A stretch of 31,723 bases of DNA, from positions 1 through 31,723 of the IMG/VR virus record IMGVR_UViG_3300030117_003082; one strand, written 5' to 3'. Shown one piece after another: positions 12,931 through 23,124 of the stretch (position 1 is the first letter of the stretch; every line of letters starts with the position of its first letter). Position numbers and translations under genes: made by a program. Source of the stretch: a virus. The notes beneath the pieces were generated by a model, which did no database searches, was not told the DNA's origin, and worked only from the letters and a program-made list of their open reading frames with translations.

Positions 12931-12950
12931 TAGGGGGAGCAATCCCCCTA
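12931..12950 (+). other. GNRA-loop hairpin after the capsid genes
   Basis: TAGGGGGA (12931-12938) pairs perfectly with TCCCCCTA (12943-12950) around the stable tetraloop GCAA (12939-12942), which is of the GNRA type only on the + strand. The bases after it (GGTTAGTAAAA) are not T-rich, so it is not a classic terminator on +. It may protect the 3' end of capsid mRNA or serve as a processing site, similar in place to the T7 element after gene 10. Confidence 0.6.
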
Positions 12951-12967
12951 GGTTAGTAAAAAAAATT

Positions 12968-13567
12968 ATGGCGACAACAAAAGTAGATATCTGTGCACGA
13001 GCATTAATAATGGTGGGAGCTTCACCTATTTCATCTTTTTCAGATGGAAGTACAGAAGCACTTGTTGCGTCTAATATTTATGAGGATATTGTAGAAGCGT
13101 CTTTATGTAGAAGTAGATGGAGATTTGCTACAACACAAAAACAAATTTCATTATTAACTAGTGCACCAACAGGCAGATATGATTATGCATATCAAATGCC
13201 TACAGATCCTGCTGCATTACAAATAAATACAATTACTGTTAATGATATTATTATTCCATATGAAAGATACCAAAATTATATTTATGTAAATGGTTATGGA
13301 TCTTCTAATGAGTTAATAATGGATTATATTTATAGGGTTGATGAATCTTATTTCCCTGCTCATTTTAAATTAGCTTTGGAATATCAATTAGCATCTGTAT
13401 TTGCAGGTTCGGTAGCTAGAGATAATGATATGATAAAATCATTTGTTGAACTGGCTGATAGACAATTTTTAACTGCTAAACACATAGACTCTGTTGAAAG
13501 AACCAATGCAAAATTTGATCTAAGTAGATACAAAAATTTGAGGTTATCAACAAGAACTAGTGGATAG
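12968..13567 (+). CDS. Tail tubular protein A (T7 gp11-like)
   Basis: This encodes 199 aa, nearly the 196 aa of T7 gp11. The protein is the adaptor ring between portal and tail tube. Family marks are CARALIMVGASPISSFSDGSTEALVASNIYEDIVEASLCRSRWRFATTQKQISLL at the N-terminus, a PTGRYDYAYQMPTD segment, and a C-terminal helical YFPAHFKLALEYQLASVFAGSVARD. It lies after the hairpin at 12931 and overlaps nothing. It has only a weak ribosome site. Confidence 0.92.
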   Translation: MATTKVDICARALIMVGASPISSFSDGSTEALVASNIYEDIVEASLCRSRWRFATTQKQISLLTSAPTGRYDYAYQMPTDPAALQINTITVNDIIIPYERYQNYIYVNGYGSSNELIMDYIYRVDESYFPAHFKLALEYQLASVFAGSVARDNDMIKSFVELADRQFLTAKHIDSVERTNAKFDLSRYKNLRLSTRTSG

Positions 13568-13569
13568 CA

Positions 13570-15774
13570 ATGCCAAGAACAATTAATACAGTACAAACAA
13601 ACTTTTCATCTGGAGAATTAAATCCATTACTAGCAAGTAGAACTGATAGTAAAGCATACTTTGAAGGAACAAAGTCTTGTAGAAATTTTGCTTTATTAGC
13701 AGAAGGTGGTTTAATGAGAAGACCAGGTACAACTTATTTAGCAACTTTACCTGCTGAATGTAGATTAATTCCATTTGTATTTTCTGATGATGAAGTAGCT
13801 ATTATTGTATTATCTAATAATAGATTAGATGTTTATAATACAAGTGGTACAGCTCTTACATCAAACTACACAACAAATTGTAATTGGACAACAGCTCAAT
13901 TATTTGAATTAAATTTTACACAATTTGCAGATACTATTTTTATAACTCATAGAAACAATCCAATTAGAAAAATATTTAGAGAATCAGCAACTTCATTTGT
14001 AGTTAATACATTTGATTGGGCAACTCATTCTTCTGGATTTCCAATATATCAACCCTACTACAAGTACGCTGCATCTTCTACAACTTTAACTCCATCTGCA
14101 ACAAGTGGATCAATTACAGTTACTGCTAGTGCAAGTACATTTACTAGTTCTTGGGTAGGATTAAGATTACGACACAAAACAAAAACAATGACGGTAACAG
14201 GTTATACAAGTGCAACAGTATTAACTTGCACCGTTAATGAAACATTAACAGATACAAATGCGACAACAGAATGGGATGAACAAACATTTTCAGATTTAAG
14301 AGGATATCCTCAAGCAGCAGCTTTTCATCAGAATAGATTTTGGATGGGAGGAAGTGCATCAAGACCTGCTGGTATATGGGCATCACAAACAGGATCTTAT
14401 TATAATTTTTTTGTAGATGATTCAGGAGATACAAAAGCAATTGATGTAGATATATCAGGAGATAAAGTTAATGAAGTAAGACATATGATTTCTACACGAA
14501 GTCTTCAAATTTTTACTGATGGTGGAGAATATTATGTACCAACTACAACAACAACAGCAGCAATTACTCCAAGTAATGTTACTTTAAAACAACAAACACC
14601 TTATGGAATAAATAGAGCAGCTCCTCAACAATTTGATCAAGCTACAATTTTTTCTCAAAAGACTGGAAAAATAGTTAGAGAATTTGTATGGAATGATATT
14701 GAAGATGGTTATAAAGCAACTTCAGTTTCTATTTTAGCAGCTCATTTAGTAGATGCTCCAAAACAAATATCTGTTCAATCAGGTAATTTAGTTAAACCAG
14801 AACAATATGCTTTTTTTTTAAATAATGGATCTGTACATCCAGGAAAGTTAGCTATCTTTCATTCTGTTAGAGATGAAAAAATAGCAGGTTGGACTATGTG
14901 GAGTACAAGAGAAAATGATTTATTTCATTCAATTGTTAGTTTAAATGAACATTTAATTGTTGCAGTTAAAAGACAGGTAGCTTCAGGAACAGTTTATACA
15001 TTAGAAAAATTTGGTGTTGATGATTCAACAACTTTAGATTGTCAAACAACTACAACATTATCTCAAAGAGGAACTCCACTTGTAGATGGAGGTTCTCAAA
15101 GCGGAACATCTGTAGTAGTAGATGGTTTAACATCATCTCCTGTTGTTAATGAAACATTTACAATAGCTGGAAATGCAACTGAATATACGATACAAGCAGT
15201 AACAGATAATGGAAGCGGAGAATATACATTGAATTTAGATAAAACTTTAGCTGCAACACCTAGTAATAATGCAGTAGTAACTTTTACAAAAGGATTTTTA
15301 CATACATTAAATTCTCTATATGGCAACAACCAATCTGTTAATGCTGTTGTAGGAAACAGTTCATTAGGAACTTATACAATCAATTCAAGCAATCAAATAA
15401 CTTTAACTTCATCTGCTGGAGCTCAAGCAACTGGAGTAAAGGTTGGATATAATTATACTCCTTCATTAGAAACAATGCCTATAGATAAAGAATTACCTGA
15501 AGGCCCATTAACAGGAGAACCAAGAAGAATCTCAAGAGCAATAGTAGATCTTAATAGCGTTTTAAATATGACTATTAAAGCTGCTGATAAAACTGCCAAA
15601 TCATTAGTAGTACAACAACTAGGATTTACTATTGGCTCTGACCTAGTACCAGTAACTGAAAGAAAAGAATTTTATTTTTTAGGTTATAGTAAAGAACCAA
15701 CAATAACAATTTCTCAAACAGATCCATTACCTATGAAGATCTTGGGAATGACAATGGAGGTAGTATTTAGCTAA
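13570..15774 (+). CDS. Tail tubular protein B (T7 gp12-like)
   Basis: This encodes 734 aa compared with 794 in T7 gp12. It forms the nozzle of the short tail. The N-terminus NFSSGELNPLLASRTDSKAYFEGTKSCRNFALLAEGGLMRRPGT is the family signature. The centre (YPQAAAFHQNRFWMGGS and GGEYYVPT) and the beta-rich remainder follow the blade structure. A Ser/Thr/Gly-rich part near 500-620 may be a variable insert. Its last base overlaps the next start. Confidence 0.92.
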   Translation: MPRTINTVQTNFSSGELNPLLASRTDSKAYFEGTKSCRNFALLAEGGLMRRPGTTYLATLPAECRLIPFVFSDDEVAIIVLSNNRLDVYNTSGTALTSNYTTNCNWTTAQLFELNFTQFADTIFITHRNNPIRKIFRESATSFVVNTFDWATHSSGFPIYQPYYKYAASSTTLTPSATSGSITVTASASTFTSSWVGLRLRHKTKTMTVTGYTSATVLTCTVNETLTDTNATTEWDEQTFSDLRGYPQAAAFHQNRFWMGGSASRPAGIWASQTGSYYNFFVDDSGDTKAIDVDISGDKVNEVRHMISTRSLQIFTDGGEYYVPTTTTTAAITPSNVTLKQQTPYGINRAAPQQFDQATIFSQKTGKIVREFVWNDIEDGYKATSVSILAAHLVDAPKQISVQSGNLVKPEQYAFFLNNGSVHPGKLAIFHSVRDEKIAGWTMWSTRENDLFHSIVSLNEHLIVAVKRQVASGTVYTLEKFGVDDSTTLDCQTTTTLSQRGTPLVDGGSQSGTSVVVDGLTSSPVVNETFTIAGNATEYTIQAVTDNGSGEYTLNLDKTLAATPSNNAVVTFTKGFLHTLNSLYGNNQSVNAVVGNSSLGTYTINSSNQITLTSSAGAQATGVKVGYNYTPSLETMPIDKELPEGPLTGEPRRISRAIVDLNSVLNMTIKAADKTAKSLVVQQLGFTIGSDLVPVTERKEFYFLGYSKEPTITISQTDPLPMKILGMTMEVVFS

Positions 15775-16271
15775 TGAGTGGTGATCCAATGACAATGGCA
15801 ATAATAGCCAACACAGCTTTTACAGTAGCTGGAACTTATTCTGAAATACAAGACGCTAAATATCAAGCAAAAGTTCAAAAAACTCAATATGAAAATGAAC
15901 AAAAAATGGCAGAGTTAAAAGCCATACAAGAAGAAAACAATCGTAGAGAATTAGCTGAAGATGAAATAGAAGCTAACAGAGCTTATTGGGCAAGTACAGG
16001 TTTCTTGGATGACTCTAGAAATTTAATAGGAGCTAATGAATCAGTAACTAAAAAAATGAAATCTGACATACAAGATATAAGAGTTAATTCTTATGCATTA
16101 CAAAATAAATATGAGCTTATGAAATTATCTACTGCATCAGCTGCAAAGAATAAAGTCTTTGGGGGTTATGCTAGTATTGGTTCTACTATGGCAACAGGTT
16201 ATAGTAATTACGAATTATATAAAGATACTGATCTTTACAAAGACAGACAAGAGGAAAAGAAAAAAGGATAA
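15774..16271 (+). CDS. Internal core protein (T7 gp14-like)
   Basis: This encodes 165 aa. The N-terminal part is hydrophobic (MTMAIIANTAFTVAGTYSEIQ), then comes a long Lys/Glu/Gln coiled segment, and a Gly-rich part near the end (GGYASIGSTMATGYS). This is the layout of small podovirus ejection proteins that form an outer-membrane pore with tail proteins. T7 gp14 is 196 aa. It is the first of three successive core genes, with TAATG overlaps on both sides. The call rests mainly on gene order and general sequence type. Confidence 0.72.
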   Translation: MSGDPMTMAIIANTAFTVAGTYSEIQDAKYQAKVQKTQYENEQKMAELKAIQEENNRRELAEDEIEANRAYWASTGFLDDSRNLIGANESVTKKMKSDIQDIRVNSYALQNKYELMKLSTASAAKNKVFGGYASIGSTMATGYSNYELYKDTDLYKDRQEEKKKG

Positions 16272-19200
16272 TGGCACTTAAAAGAGGAAAATATACTGAA
16301 CAAGTTTCTACAGCTAGTACATATGCTAGAACTGGTAATGTTAAAGTAATACCAGAAAATGCATTTGCTACTGTTGTTAAAGAAACTGAAAAAGGTAGGC
16401 AAGATTTATTAAAACTACAAGCTAGTAAGCACGAAGCAAATTGGGTAGCAGACTTTACTCAATCAACTCAAAAATTCTTTTTTGATTTAGGAAATAAATA
16501 TACTGATAATTGGAAACAATATGAAAAAGAAGCTGATGCTTATATTAAAGCTAAAGTAGCTAAAACTCCTTTAATATATAGAGCTAATGCTAACAAATCA
16601 TTAGAAGCATATAAGTCAGAAGGTATTCAAAAAAATTATGCAGCGTGGAAAATTAAAGAAGATAATAAAAAAATAAATAATCATAATAATTCTTCTACAG
16701 AAATGATTACTATGAATGATATGCATTATGAGTTTATTGTTGAACATGACAAAGGAGCTTCGGTAGAAGAAAAAAGTATGAGATTAATAAATAAGTTTAT
16801 TAAAATTGATCAAGATAGAATTAATACTCATTGGGGTTCAGGACAAGAACAATTAGTTGAAAGTGATGTTGGAGTTTCTATGACTACTTTTAATAAAAAT
16901 TATGAATCCTTTTTAACAGAAAATACAACTAACTTTTTATATCATTTAGCAGTAGCACAAATAGATAGTACTAATAGTTATCAAGCAGCATTTGATATTG
17001 TTGATGCTATTAAAAAAGGAAAAATAGATGAGATGTTTCAATCATTACAATTAAAAGATGATTTACCACCTACATTAAAAAGAACTTTAACTCTTTTAAA
17101 TAATCCTGATGAAGCAAAAAATATAGCAAAAACAGTAGAAGATAGATTAGAAGCACATATGGGAGAAAGTAGAGCTTCATTTGCAAAAGATAAAAAAGAA
17201 AATTTAAAAATTGAAATCAAAGCAGATATAGAAGGAGAACAAATTACTTCTTTATCTCATTGGTCATCTATTGTTGCAGATAAATCTGGTTTATCAGCAA
17301 ATGAATTAGTAACAAATAAATATGGACATAGTATTGATGCTGATGATGAAATGAAAATTGTTGCTACTTTAACAAAGAAACATGAGTTATTAAACAAATA
17401 TGTTTTACCTTACATAAAACAAACAATTACATCAGAAGCATTTGCTGCAATTCCTAATAACGAAGATAAAAAAGAAATTATTGAAGGAGTTATAGCATCA
17501 ATAGGTATTAACTCAGAAGATCCAAGTGTATTATTTGCAAATGGAGAAGGTAATAAAGTTTTAAGATTAATAGGAGATCTTGGAGTTATGCCTGATTCTG
17601 TTAAAAATTATTTTAATATGGACACAGGATCTTTTGCTAAAGATGGAAATGTAGATGGATTTAGAAAAAAATATCAAGACTTTATGTATTTAAAATCATT
17701 CAATGAAAGATTTGTATTTGATGGTGATATGTTTAAATTATTTGAACAAGCTAAAGCTGAAGGTTGGATGAATAAAGGAGATGAGTATTTAAGTCTTAAA
17801 TTACAAAATTATTTTAAAATAAAAACAGAAGGTAAAGAACAAGACCAAACTAAATTAGATGTAAAAGAAGGTCATATTAATAGTGAATGGAGAAAAAACT
17901 CAACTGTTATAGATAGACATATTTCAAATGAACTAGAAGAAATGAGTGATGAAAGATTCTGGGCAAAAAAATGGATGTTTAATTTAATGGATATTCCTGA
18001 ATGGGGTGAAGGTGATGGAAAACAAATGGGTAGCATTCATACTTGGTCAGAGTATGTACAAAATAAAGGTGCTGGAAGTTTATTCCAATCTAATTGGACT
18101 TGGTTTCCTTCTAATTGGACAGCTATGGATTTAGCTCCTGGAGTTTTAGATAATATAAAAGAATTAACTAAAGCTAAATTATTAGAAACTTTACCTGAAG
18201 GTGCATCATTACTAGATGAAAATGGCAAACCTAGTTTATATTTTAAAAATGCATTGAACTGGGCATTTACTATGAATGCTAAAAATGGATATGGTTATAC
18301 TACAATGGGTGATAACCATAAAAACATTGGTAAGATACAAGAAAGAAATACAAAATTAGAAAAGCTAGAAAATAGAGAAGATAAATTATTAAAACAATTA
18401 AAGTTTATGGGAAAAAAAGAGGCAATGACTGTAGGCGATTATTTTGTGACTGGCGATAATGTAAAAATGCAGTTAGGTAAAATAGAAAAAGATAAAACAA
18501 AACTTAAAAATGAAATTGAATGGTATAAAGGAAATAGAAATACAGACTATTCACAATACCCAGCAGAAAACTGGTTAGGGAAACCATTACTAATTAAAAA
18601 TGAAGGAGGTAAAGAAATTGTCACTTGGTTTAATAATTTATCTGATAATGATAAAAAACTTGTAGTTGGCCAAGACCTCAATATGGAGGATCATACTTGG
18701 AACGATACCTTCGCAGCTATAAGGTACGGAGAGAATATGGTAGTTAAACATATTCCTGGTCAATTTGAAGCTGATGGAATTACTCCTAAATTTGAATTAG
18801 GTTTCTATAATCTTAATGGAGATTACATTCAAGTAACTGGAGATGGTGAAAGTTTTACAACTTCTCACGCTAGTAATATACAAATAGACGGAACTGATGT
18901 TCCAGCTACAATGGAAAATGTTTCAACTAAAATTGCTTTAGATCATTATGAGAAATTTAATGATTGGACTAAAAAAACTTTAAATCTAGATATGGATGCA
19001 GCTGATAAGAAATGGCTTAGAGGTGTTTTCTTAGGATGGGAAAATTTTAGAGTTACTGCAACAGGTTGGGAATTTGGTATTACTACTCCTTGGAAAGAAG
19101 TTAACGATACTAAAATACCTTATGCAGTTAAAATAGGACAAATATTTAATATGCTTGGATATAATATAAATATAGATGATCATATGGCAGAAATATCTCA

Positions 19201-19879
19201 ATTAGAAGCAGAACATAATGGAAACAAAACATTAATAGATAAAGCTAATGAATCAGATTCTATGAAATTAAATAGCTCAATAGAAGCAATGGCTCCACCT
19301 AATGAAATGATTTTAAAAGATTATAAAGATGGAATGATGTTTGAATATTATGCTAAGAAAAATTTAAACAATTCACAATTACCTTATACATTAAGATCTA
19401 ATAATCCATTAGGTGTTCATATAATGGGTGGTGGTAAAAAATGGGATGGTGAAATGGATATTCAGGCTACTGCTAAAGATGGTGGTTCAGTACTTGCAAC
19501 ATTTAAACATCCTGCTTGGGGAGTAAGAGCAGCAGTTACATTAATGATTAATAAATCAGAATTAACTAAAGGTATTAATGATGTTACAAAACAATATGGT
19601 CATACACCAACTGTAACACAAATTATTACAGGGCATACAGCAGCTAAATCTGTTGAAGGATATTTACAATCTTTAGAAACAAATTTCGGTATCGATAGAA
19701 ATATGAATATAAATCTATTAGACGGAGATGATGTAATACCTTTATTATTTGCTATGACTAAACACGAAATGGGTATTGAAAATTATAATAAATATTGGAA
19801 AGGTAATGAAGCTATGTTGATGTATTATCTTAAAAAAGGATATGACCTATCTAAGAAAAAATACAATATGAGTAAATAA
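16271..19879 (+). CDS. Internal core / ejection protein with C-terminal lysozyme-like domain
   Basis: This encodes 1202 aa, larger than T7 gp15 (747). Most of it is helical and charged. The C-terminal part, from about residue 1041, reads LRSNNPLGVHI then GKKWDGEM, FKHPAWGVRAAVTLMI and TPTVTQIITGHTAAKSVEGYL. It resembles the N-P-G / F-x-x-x-x-x-GxRAxxxLl / IxxxIxxxAp-xN-Y pattern of phage virion lysozyme or transglycosylase domains. In T7 the wall-degrading domain is at the N-terminus of gp16, so this placement is different. The catalytic glutamate is not assigned. It follows the gp14-like gene and overlaps the next start. Confidence 0.75.
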   Translation: MALKRGKYTEQVSTASTYARTGNVKVIPENAFATVVKETEKGRQDLLKLQASKHEANWVADFTQSTQKFFFDLGNKYTDNWKQYEKEADAYIKAKVAKTPLIYRANANKSLEAYKSEGIQKNYAAWKIKEDNKKINNHNNSSTEMITMNDMHYEFIVEHDKGASVEEKSMRLINKFIKIDQDRINTHWGSGQEQLVESDVGVSMTTFNKNYESFLTENTTNFLYHLAVAQIDSTNSYQAAFDIVDAIKKGKIDEMFQSLQLKDDLPPTLKRTLTLLNNPDEAKNIAKTVEDRLEAHMGESRASFAKDKKENLKIEIKADIEGEQITSLSHWSSIVADKSGLSANELVTNKYGHSIDADDEMKIVATLTKKHELLNKYVLPYIKQTITSEAFAAIPNNEDKKEIIEGVIASIGINSEDPSVLFANGEGNKVLRLIGDLGVMPDSVKNYFNMDTGSFAKDGNVDGFRKKYQDFMYLKSFNERFVFDGDMFKLFEQAKAEGWMNKGDEYLSLKLQNYFKIKTEGKEQDQTKLDVKEGHINSEWRKNSTVIDRHISNELEEMSDERFWAKKWMFNLMDIPEWGEGDGKQMGSIHTWSEYVQNKGAGSLFQSNWTWFPSNWTAMDLAPGVLDNIKELTKAKLLETLPEGASLLDENGKPSLYFKNALNWAFTMNAKNGYGYTTMGDNHKNIGKIQERNTKLEKLENREDKLLKQLKFMGKKEAMTVGDYFVTGDNVKMQLGKIEKDKTKLKNEIEWYKGNRNTDYSQYPAENWLGKPLLIKNEGGKEIVTWFNNLSDNDKKLVVGQDLNMEDHTWNDTFAAIRYGENMVVKHIPGQFEADGITPKFELGFYNLNGDYIQVTGDGESFTTSHASNIQIDGTDVPATMENVSTKIALDHYEKFNDWTKKTLNLDMDAADKKWLRGVFLGWENFRVTATGWEFGITTPWKEVNDTKIPYAVKIGQIFNMLGYNINIDDHMAEISQLEAEHNGNKTLIDKANESDSMKLNSSIEAMAPPNEMILKDYKDGMMFEYYAKKNLNNSQLPYTLRSNNPLGVHIMGGGKKWDGEMDIQATAKDGGSVLATFKHPAWGVRAAVTLMINKSELTKGINDVTKQYGHTPTVTQIITGHTAAKSVEGYLQSLETNFGIDRNMNINLLDGDDVIPLLFAMTKHEMGIENYNKYWKGNEAMLMYYLKKGYDLSKKKYNMSK

Positions 19880-22800
19880 TGCCTATAGTAACTAATTCTC
19901 ATCCAGCTCGTAAAAGAGATATACAAGGAGAAATGCTTTCATCTATGGGGCAAAACCAAAGTTTTAGCATTGTAGATGCTTGGCAAGGGTTTAAAGATGA
20001 AAACATTTTGTATATGGGTGGTAGAAAATTAGTTGATTGGGCACTTGATAGAAATCAATTTCCACCAGAAGAAGGTTATAATGTTTGGCAAGATCCAAGA
20101 TTAGCAGAGTTTGGAAATGATTTATCTTTTTTTTCTAATAGTCAATCAAGAGCTGAAACAGATTTTATTGCAACTAAAATAAGACAATCTCAAGATGCTG
20201 ATTATAATTCACCTTGGTATTGGTTAGGTAGAACAGCTGGATTTATGACAGATATAACTTCATTAGCTTTATATGCTAAAGCTACTAGAGGAGCAGTTAG
20301 TTCTGCAAAAATGTTTGGTACATTAACAACAGCTGAAGAAATAGCAAAACAAAATTTAGATCCAGCAAGACCAGATGAATTTGTTCCTTGGAGTATTGGA
20401 TTAGGTTATGGAGTACCAGCTATAATGAATGGATTTAGAACTGGTAAGATGCCACTATCAGTTAAGAATAATGTAAAGAAAATGGATGAAATATTTTTCC
20501 AACCTAAGAATCTTTCTAAAGAAGGATTTGAAGAAGGTAAATTAATTGATCCTAATAAAGTAGTACCACCTTCATCAGGTGGAGCTGCTGCTAATCCTCT
20601 TGCACCTAAACAATTAAGTTATAATCAATCTAAAGAAGCTGAAGCAATCTTTAAAACTTATTTAAAAAAATTTGGAGAAGATGGGCCTTGGACTCCTATA
20701 TTTAGAACATTACAATCTAGCTCATTAAGAGCAAGAGAAATGATAACTGAGTTATTAGATATTCCATTATTACAAAATAAAAATATGAAACAAGGAGATT
20801 TTAAAGCTACAGCTCCTGGAGGATCTATTGAAACAAACAGAAGAATGTTAGAGAAAGATGTTATTGTAGCTCAAAAACAAATTGAAAATTTATATTTAAA
20901 ATATTTACATAGACTTGGTATCAATGCTCCTAGAACTAAAGTTGGTATGAACTTTATTAATAGACTTACACCAGGTAAATATTCATTAAGAGAATTTGCA
21001 AAAGAAATTTCTAGAGCAAGAATTAATCATGGAAAACACGACATTCCAGAAATTGCAGAAGCTGCAAGAATTACTCAAGATTTAGTTTATGAACCATTCT
21101 TAAAAATGATGAACGCAGCTGGTGTTAGATTAGAACCAATTGAAAGAGAAATGTTTTTCTGGGAATCTATTATTCATTCTATGAAAAGAAAACAACAAAC
21201 ATCAAGAGAATTTACAAGTGAATTATATGGAACTTCTACTTGGAATATTAAACAAATTGAAAATAGATTAATTAAATTAAAAGAAAGATTAGAAGCAGTT
21301 AAACAAAATAGTGGTGTTAAAAATTATGTTAATAGAATTTATATAAGACCAGTTATTGAAAAAAATAGAGAACTCTTTAAAGAAATATTAAGAAATTCTT
21401 TTATAAGAAATAAACAACACGGAATGTTAACTAGATTAAACCAGATAGTAGAAGATCTGGCTAATGATTTTCCTTTTGTTAGATATGAAAGAGCAATGAC
21501 TGATGCTGATAGATTTGCTTTTAATAACCCAAGATATGCTAGAGCTACAAGAGCTAGAGAAGTATGGTTAGATGATATAGCTCAAATGGAATTAATGGGT
21601 AAAAATGCTCAAGGTATAGAATTTATAGTAACTGATATGTTTTATTTAATGAAATCATATTACAGACAAGTAGCTCCTGATATTCTTTTAGCTCAAAAAT
21701 ATGGTGATGCTAATGGATTAGGTTGGAGAACTACTGCTGGTCAAGCAGGTTATGCTGATGGTTTAAAACAAATAGAATTTGAATATGCAAAAAGAATACA
21801 AGCAGCTAAATCAAATACTATAAAATCCAAACTTAAAGCAGAAAGAAATAAAGTATTAATGGATTTACAAGATTCAATAGAATTAATTAGAGGAACATAT
21901 GGTGTACCTAAAGATCCTACTAGATGGTGGAGTAGAGGTATGAGAATGTTTAAACATTGGAATGCCACAACTATGTTAACAGGATTCTTTTCAGCAATGC
22001 CAGATCCTGCTCGTATTGTGATGGTTAATGGAATTAAAAGAACTTTTAATAAAGAAATTGAAATGTTTGCTCAAGGTTTAAAAGGTAGAATATTTCATTT
22101 AGGTAAAAAAGAAGCTGAAGCTACAGCAGAAGCTGTTGATATGATTACAGGTCATAGAGCTATGTTGTTTTCTGATATTGGAGATATGTTTGCTTTAGGT
22201 AGTAAATTAGAAACTAATATGGGTAGAGCAGCAATGTTTAATTTTATGTATGTTAATATGATGTCTAGATGGACTGAGTATTGGAAATCAATTGGTGGAG
22301 TTATTATTGGTGGTAGAATATTAGAAGACTCAATAGCTTGGTCTAAAAATGCTAAAGGTTTAAAAGATAAATGGAAATCTGCATTAGCTAACTCTGGTAT
22401 TGATGAAGCAATGGCAGCAAGAATAGCTAAACAATTTGAAAAACATGGTGAAAAATTAAAACATAATCTTATAGCTAATACAGATGCTTGGGATGATGCA
22501 GTAGCAGTTCAACATTATAGAGCTGCTTTAAATAAAGAAATTAATAGAACTATTGTAACTCCTGGATTAGGAGATACTCCATTATGGATGAGTACAGAAC
22601 TTGGTTCTACAATAGCTCAATTTAAAAAGTTTGTAATGGCAGCTACTCAAAAAATGTTAATGAGAGGAATGCAAGAAAGAGATATGGATTTTTTATTTGG
22701 TTCATTAATGTTAATGGGATCAGGTATGTTAATTGATGGAATATATACAGAATTTAGATTTGATAAAGATTGGGGTAAAAAATCTTTAACTGATAAATTA

Positions 22801-23121
22801 CTTTCAGCTTTTGATAGATCAGGATTAGGTGGAATTTATGTTGATGTTAACAGAGCAATTGAATCATTATCTGATAACAGAATAGGAATTAGACCAATGT
22901 TAGGTGAACAAAGACCTTATTCTAATAGTATTAAATCTAAGTTGGGTAATATATTAGGCCCATCAGCAGGACAAATAGCTAATATTTTTGACATAATGTA
23001 TGATGTTGGATCAGGAGGATATAATCACTACACAGCACGGAATGTGCGTAGATTAATACCTTTTCAGAATATATTCTATTTGGACTGGTTATTTGACGAC
23101 ATCGAAAAAGGACTAAGATAA
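19879..23121 (+). CDS. Large internal core protein (T7 gp16-like position)
   Basis: This encodes 1080 aa. The N-terminus is polar with DAWQGFKDENILYMGGRKLVDWALD and GYNVWQDPRLAEFGNDLSFF. A long helical middle region is rich in Lys, Glu and Arg. The C-terminal part includes hydrophobic helices (FLFGSLMLMGSGMLIDGI) and ends FQNIFYLDWLFDDIEKGLR. Size, helicity and place (third core gene, before the tail fibre) point to the protein that forms the DNA channel across the cell envelope at infection. No transglycosylase motif is seen at its N-terminus. Confidence 0.75.
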   Translation: MPIVTNSHPARKRDIQGEMLSSMGQNQSFSIVDAWQGFKDENILYMGGRKLVDWALDRNQFPPEEGYNVWQDPRLAEFGNDLSFFSNSQSRAETDFIATKIRQSQDADYNSPWYWLGRTAGFMTDITSLALYAKATRGAVSSAKMFGTLTTAEEIAKQNLDPARPDEFVPWSIGLGYGVPAIMNGFRTGKMPLSVKNNVKKMDEIFFQPKNLSKEGFEEGKLIDPNKVVPPSSGGAAANPLAPKQLSYNQSKEAEAIFKTYLKKFGEDGPWTPIFRTLQSSSLRAREMITELLDIPLLQNKNMKQGDFKATAPGGSIETNRRMLEKDVIVAQKQIENLYLKYLHRLGINAPRTKVGMNFINRLTPGKYSLREFAKEISRARINHGKHDIPEIAEAARITQDLVYEPFLKMMNAAGVRLEPIEREMFFWESIIHSMKRKQQTSREFTSELYGTSTWNIKQIENRLIKLKERLEAVKQNSGVKNYVNRIYIRPVIEKNRELFKEILRNSFIRNKQHGMLTRLNQIVEDLANDFPFVRYERAMTDADRFAFNNPRYARATRAREVWLDDIAQMELMGKNAQGIEFIVTDMFYLMKSYYRQVAPDILLAQKYGDANGLGWRTTAGQAGYADGLKQIEFEYAKRIQAAKSNTIKSKLKAERNKVLMDLQDSIELIRGTYGVPKDPTRWWSRGMRMFKHWNATTMLTGFFSAMPDPARIVMVNGIKRTFNKEIEMFAQGLKGRIFHLGKKEAEATAEAVDMITGHRAMLFSDIGDMFALGSKLETNMGRAAMFNFMYVNMMSRWTEYWKSIGGVIIGGRILEDSIAWSKNAKGLKDKWKSALANSGIDEAMAARIAKQFEKHGEKLKHNLIANTDAWDDAVAVQHYRAALNKEINRTIVTPGLGDTPLWMSTELGSTIAQFKKFVMAATQKMLMRGMQERDMDFLFGSLMLMGSGMLIDGIYTEFRFDKDWGKKSLTDKLLSAFDRSGLGGIYVDVNRAIESLSDNRIGIRPMLGEQRPYSNSIKSKLGNILGPSAGQIANIFDIMYDVGSGGYNHYTARNVRRLIPFQNIFYLDWLFDDIEKGLR

Positions 23122-23124
23122 ATT

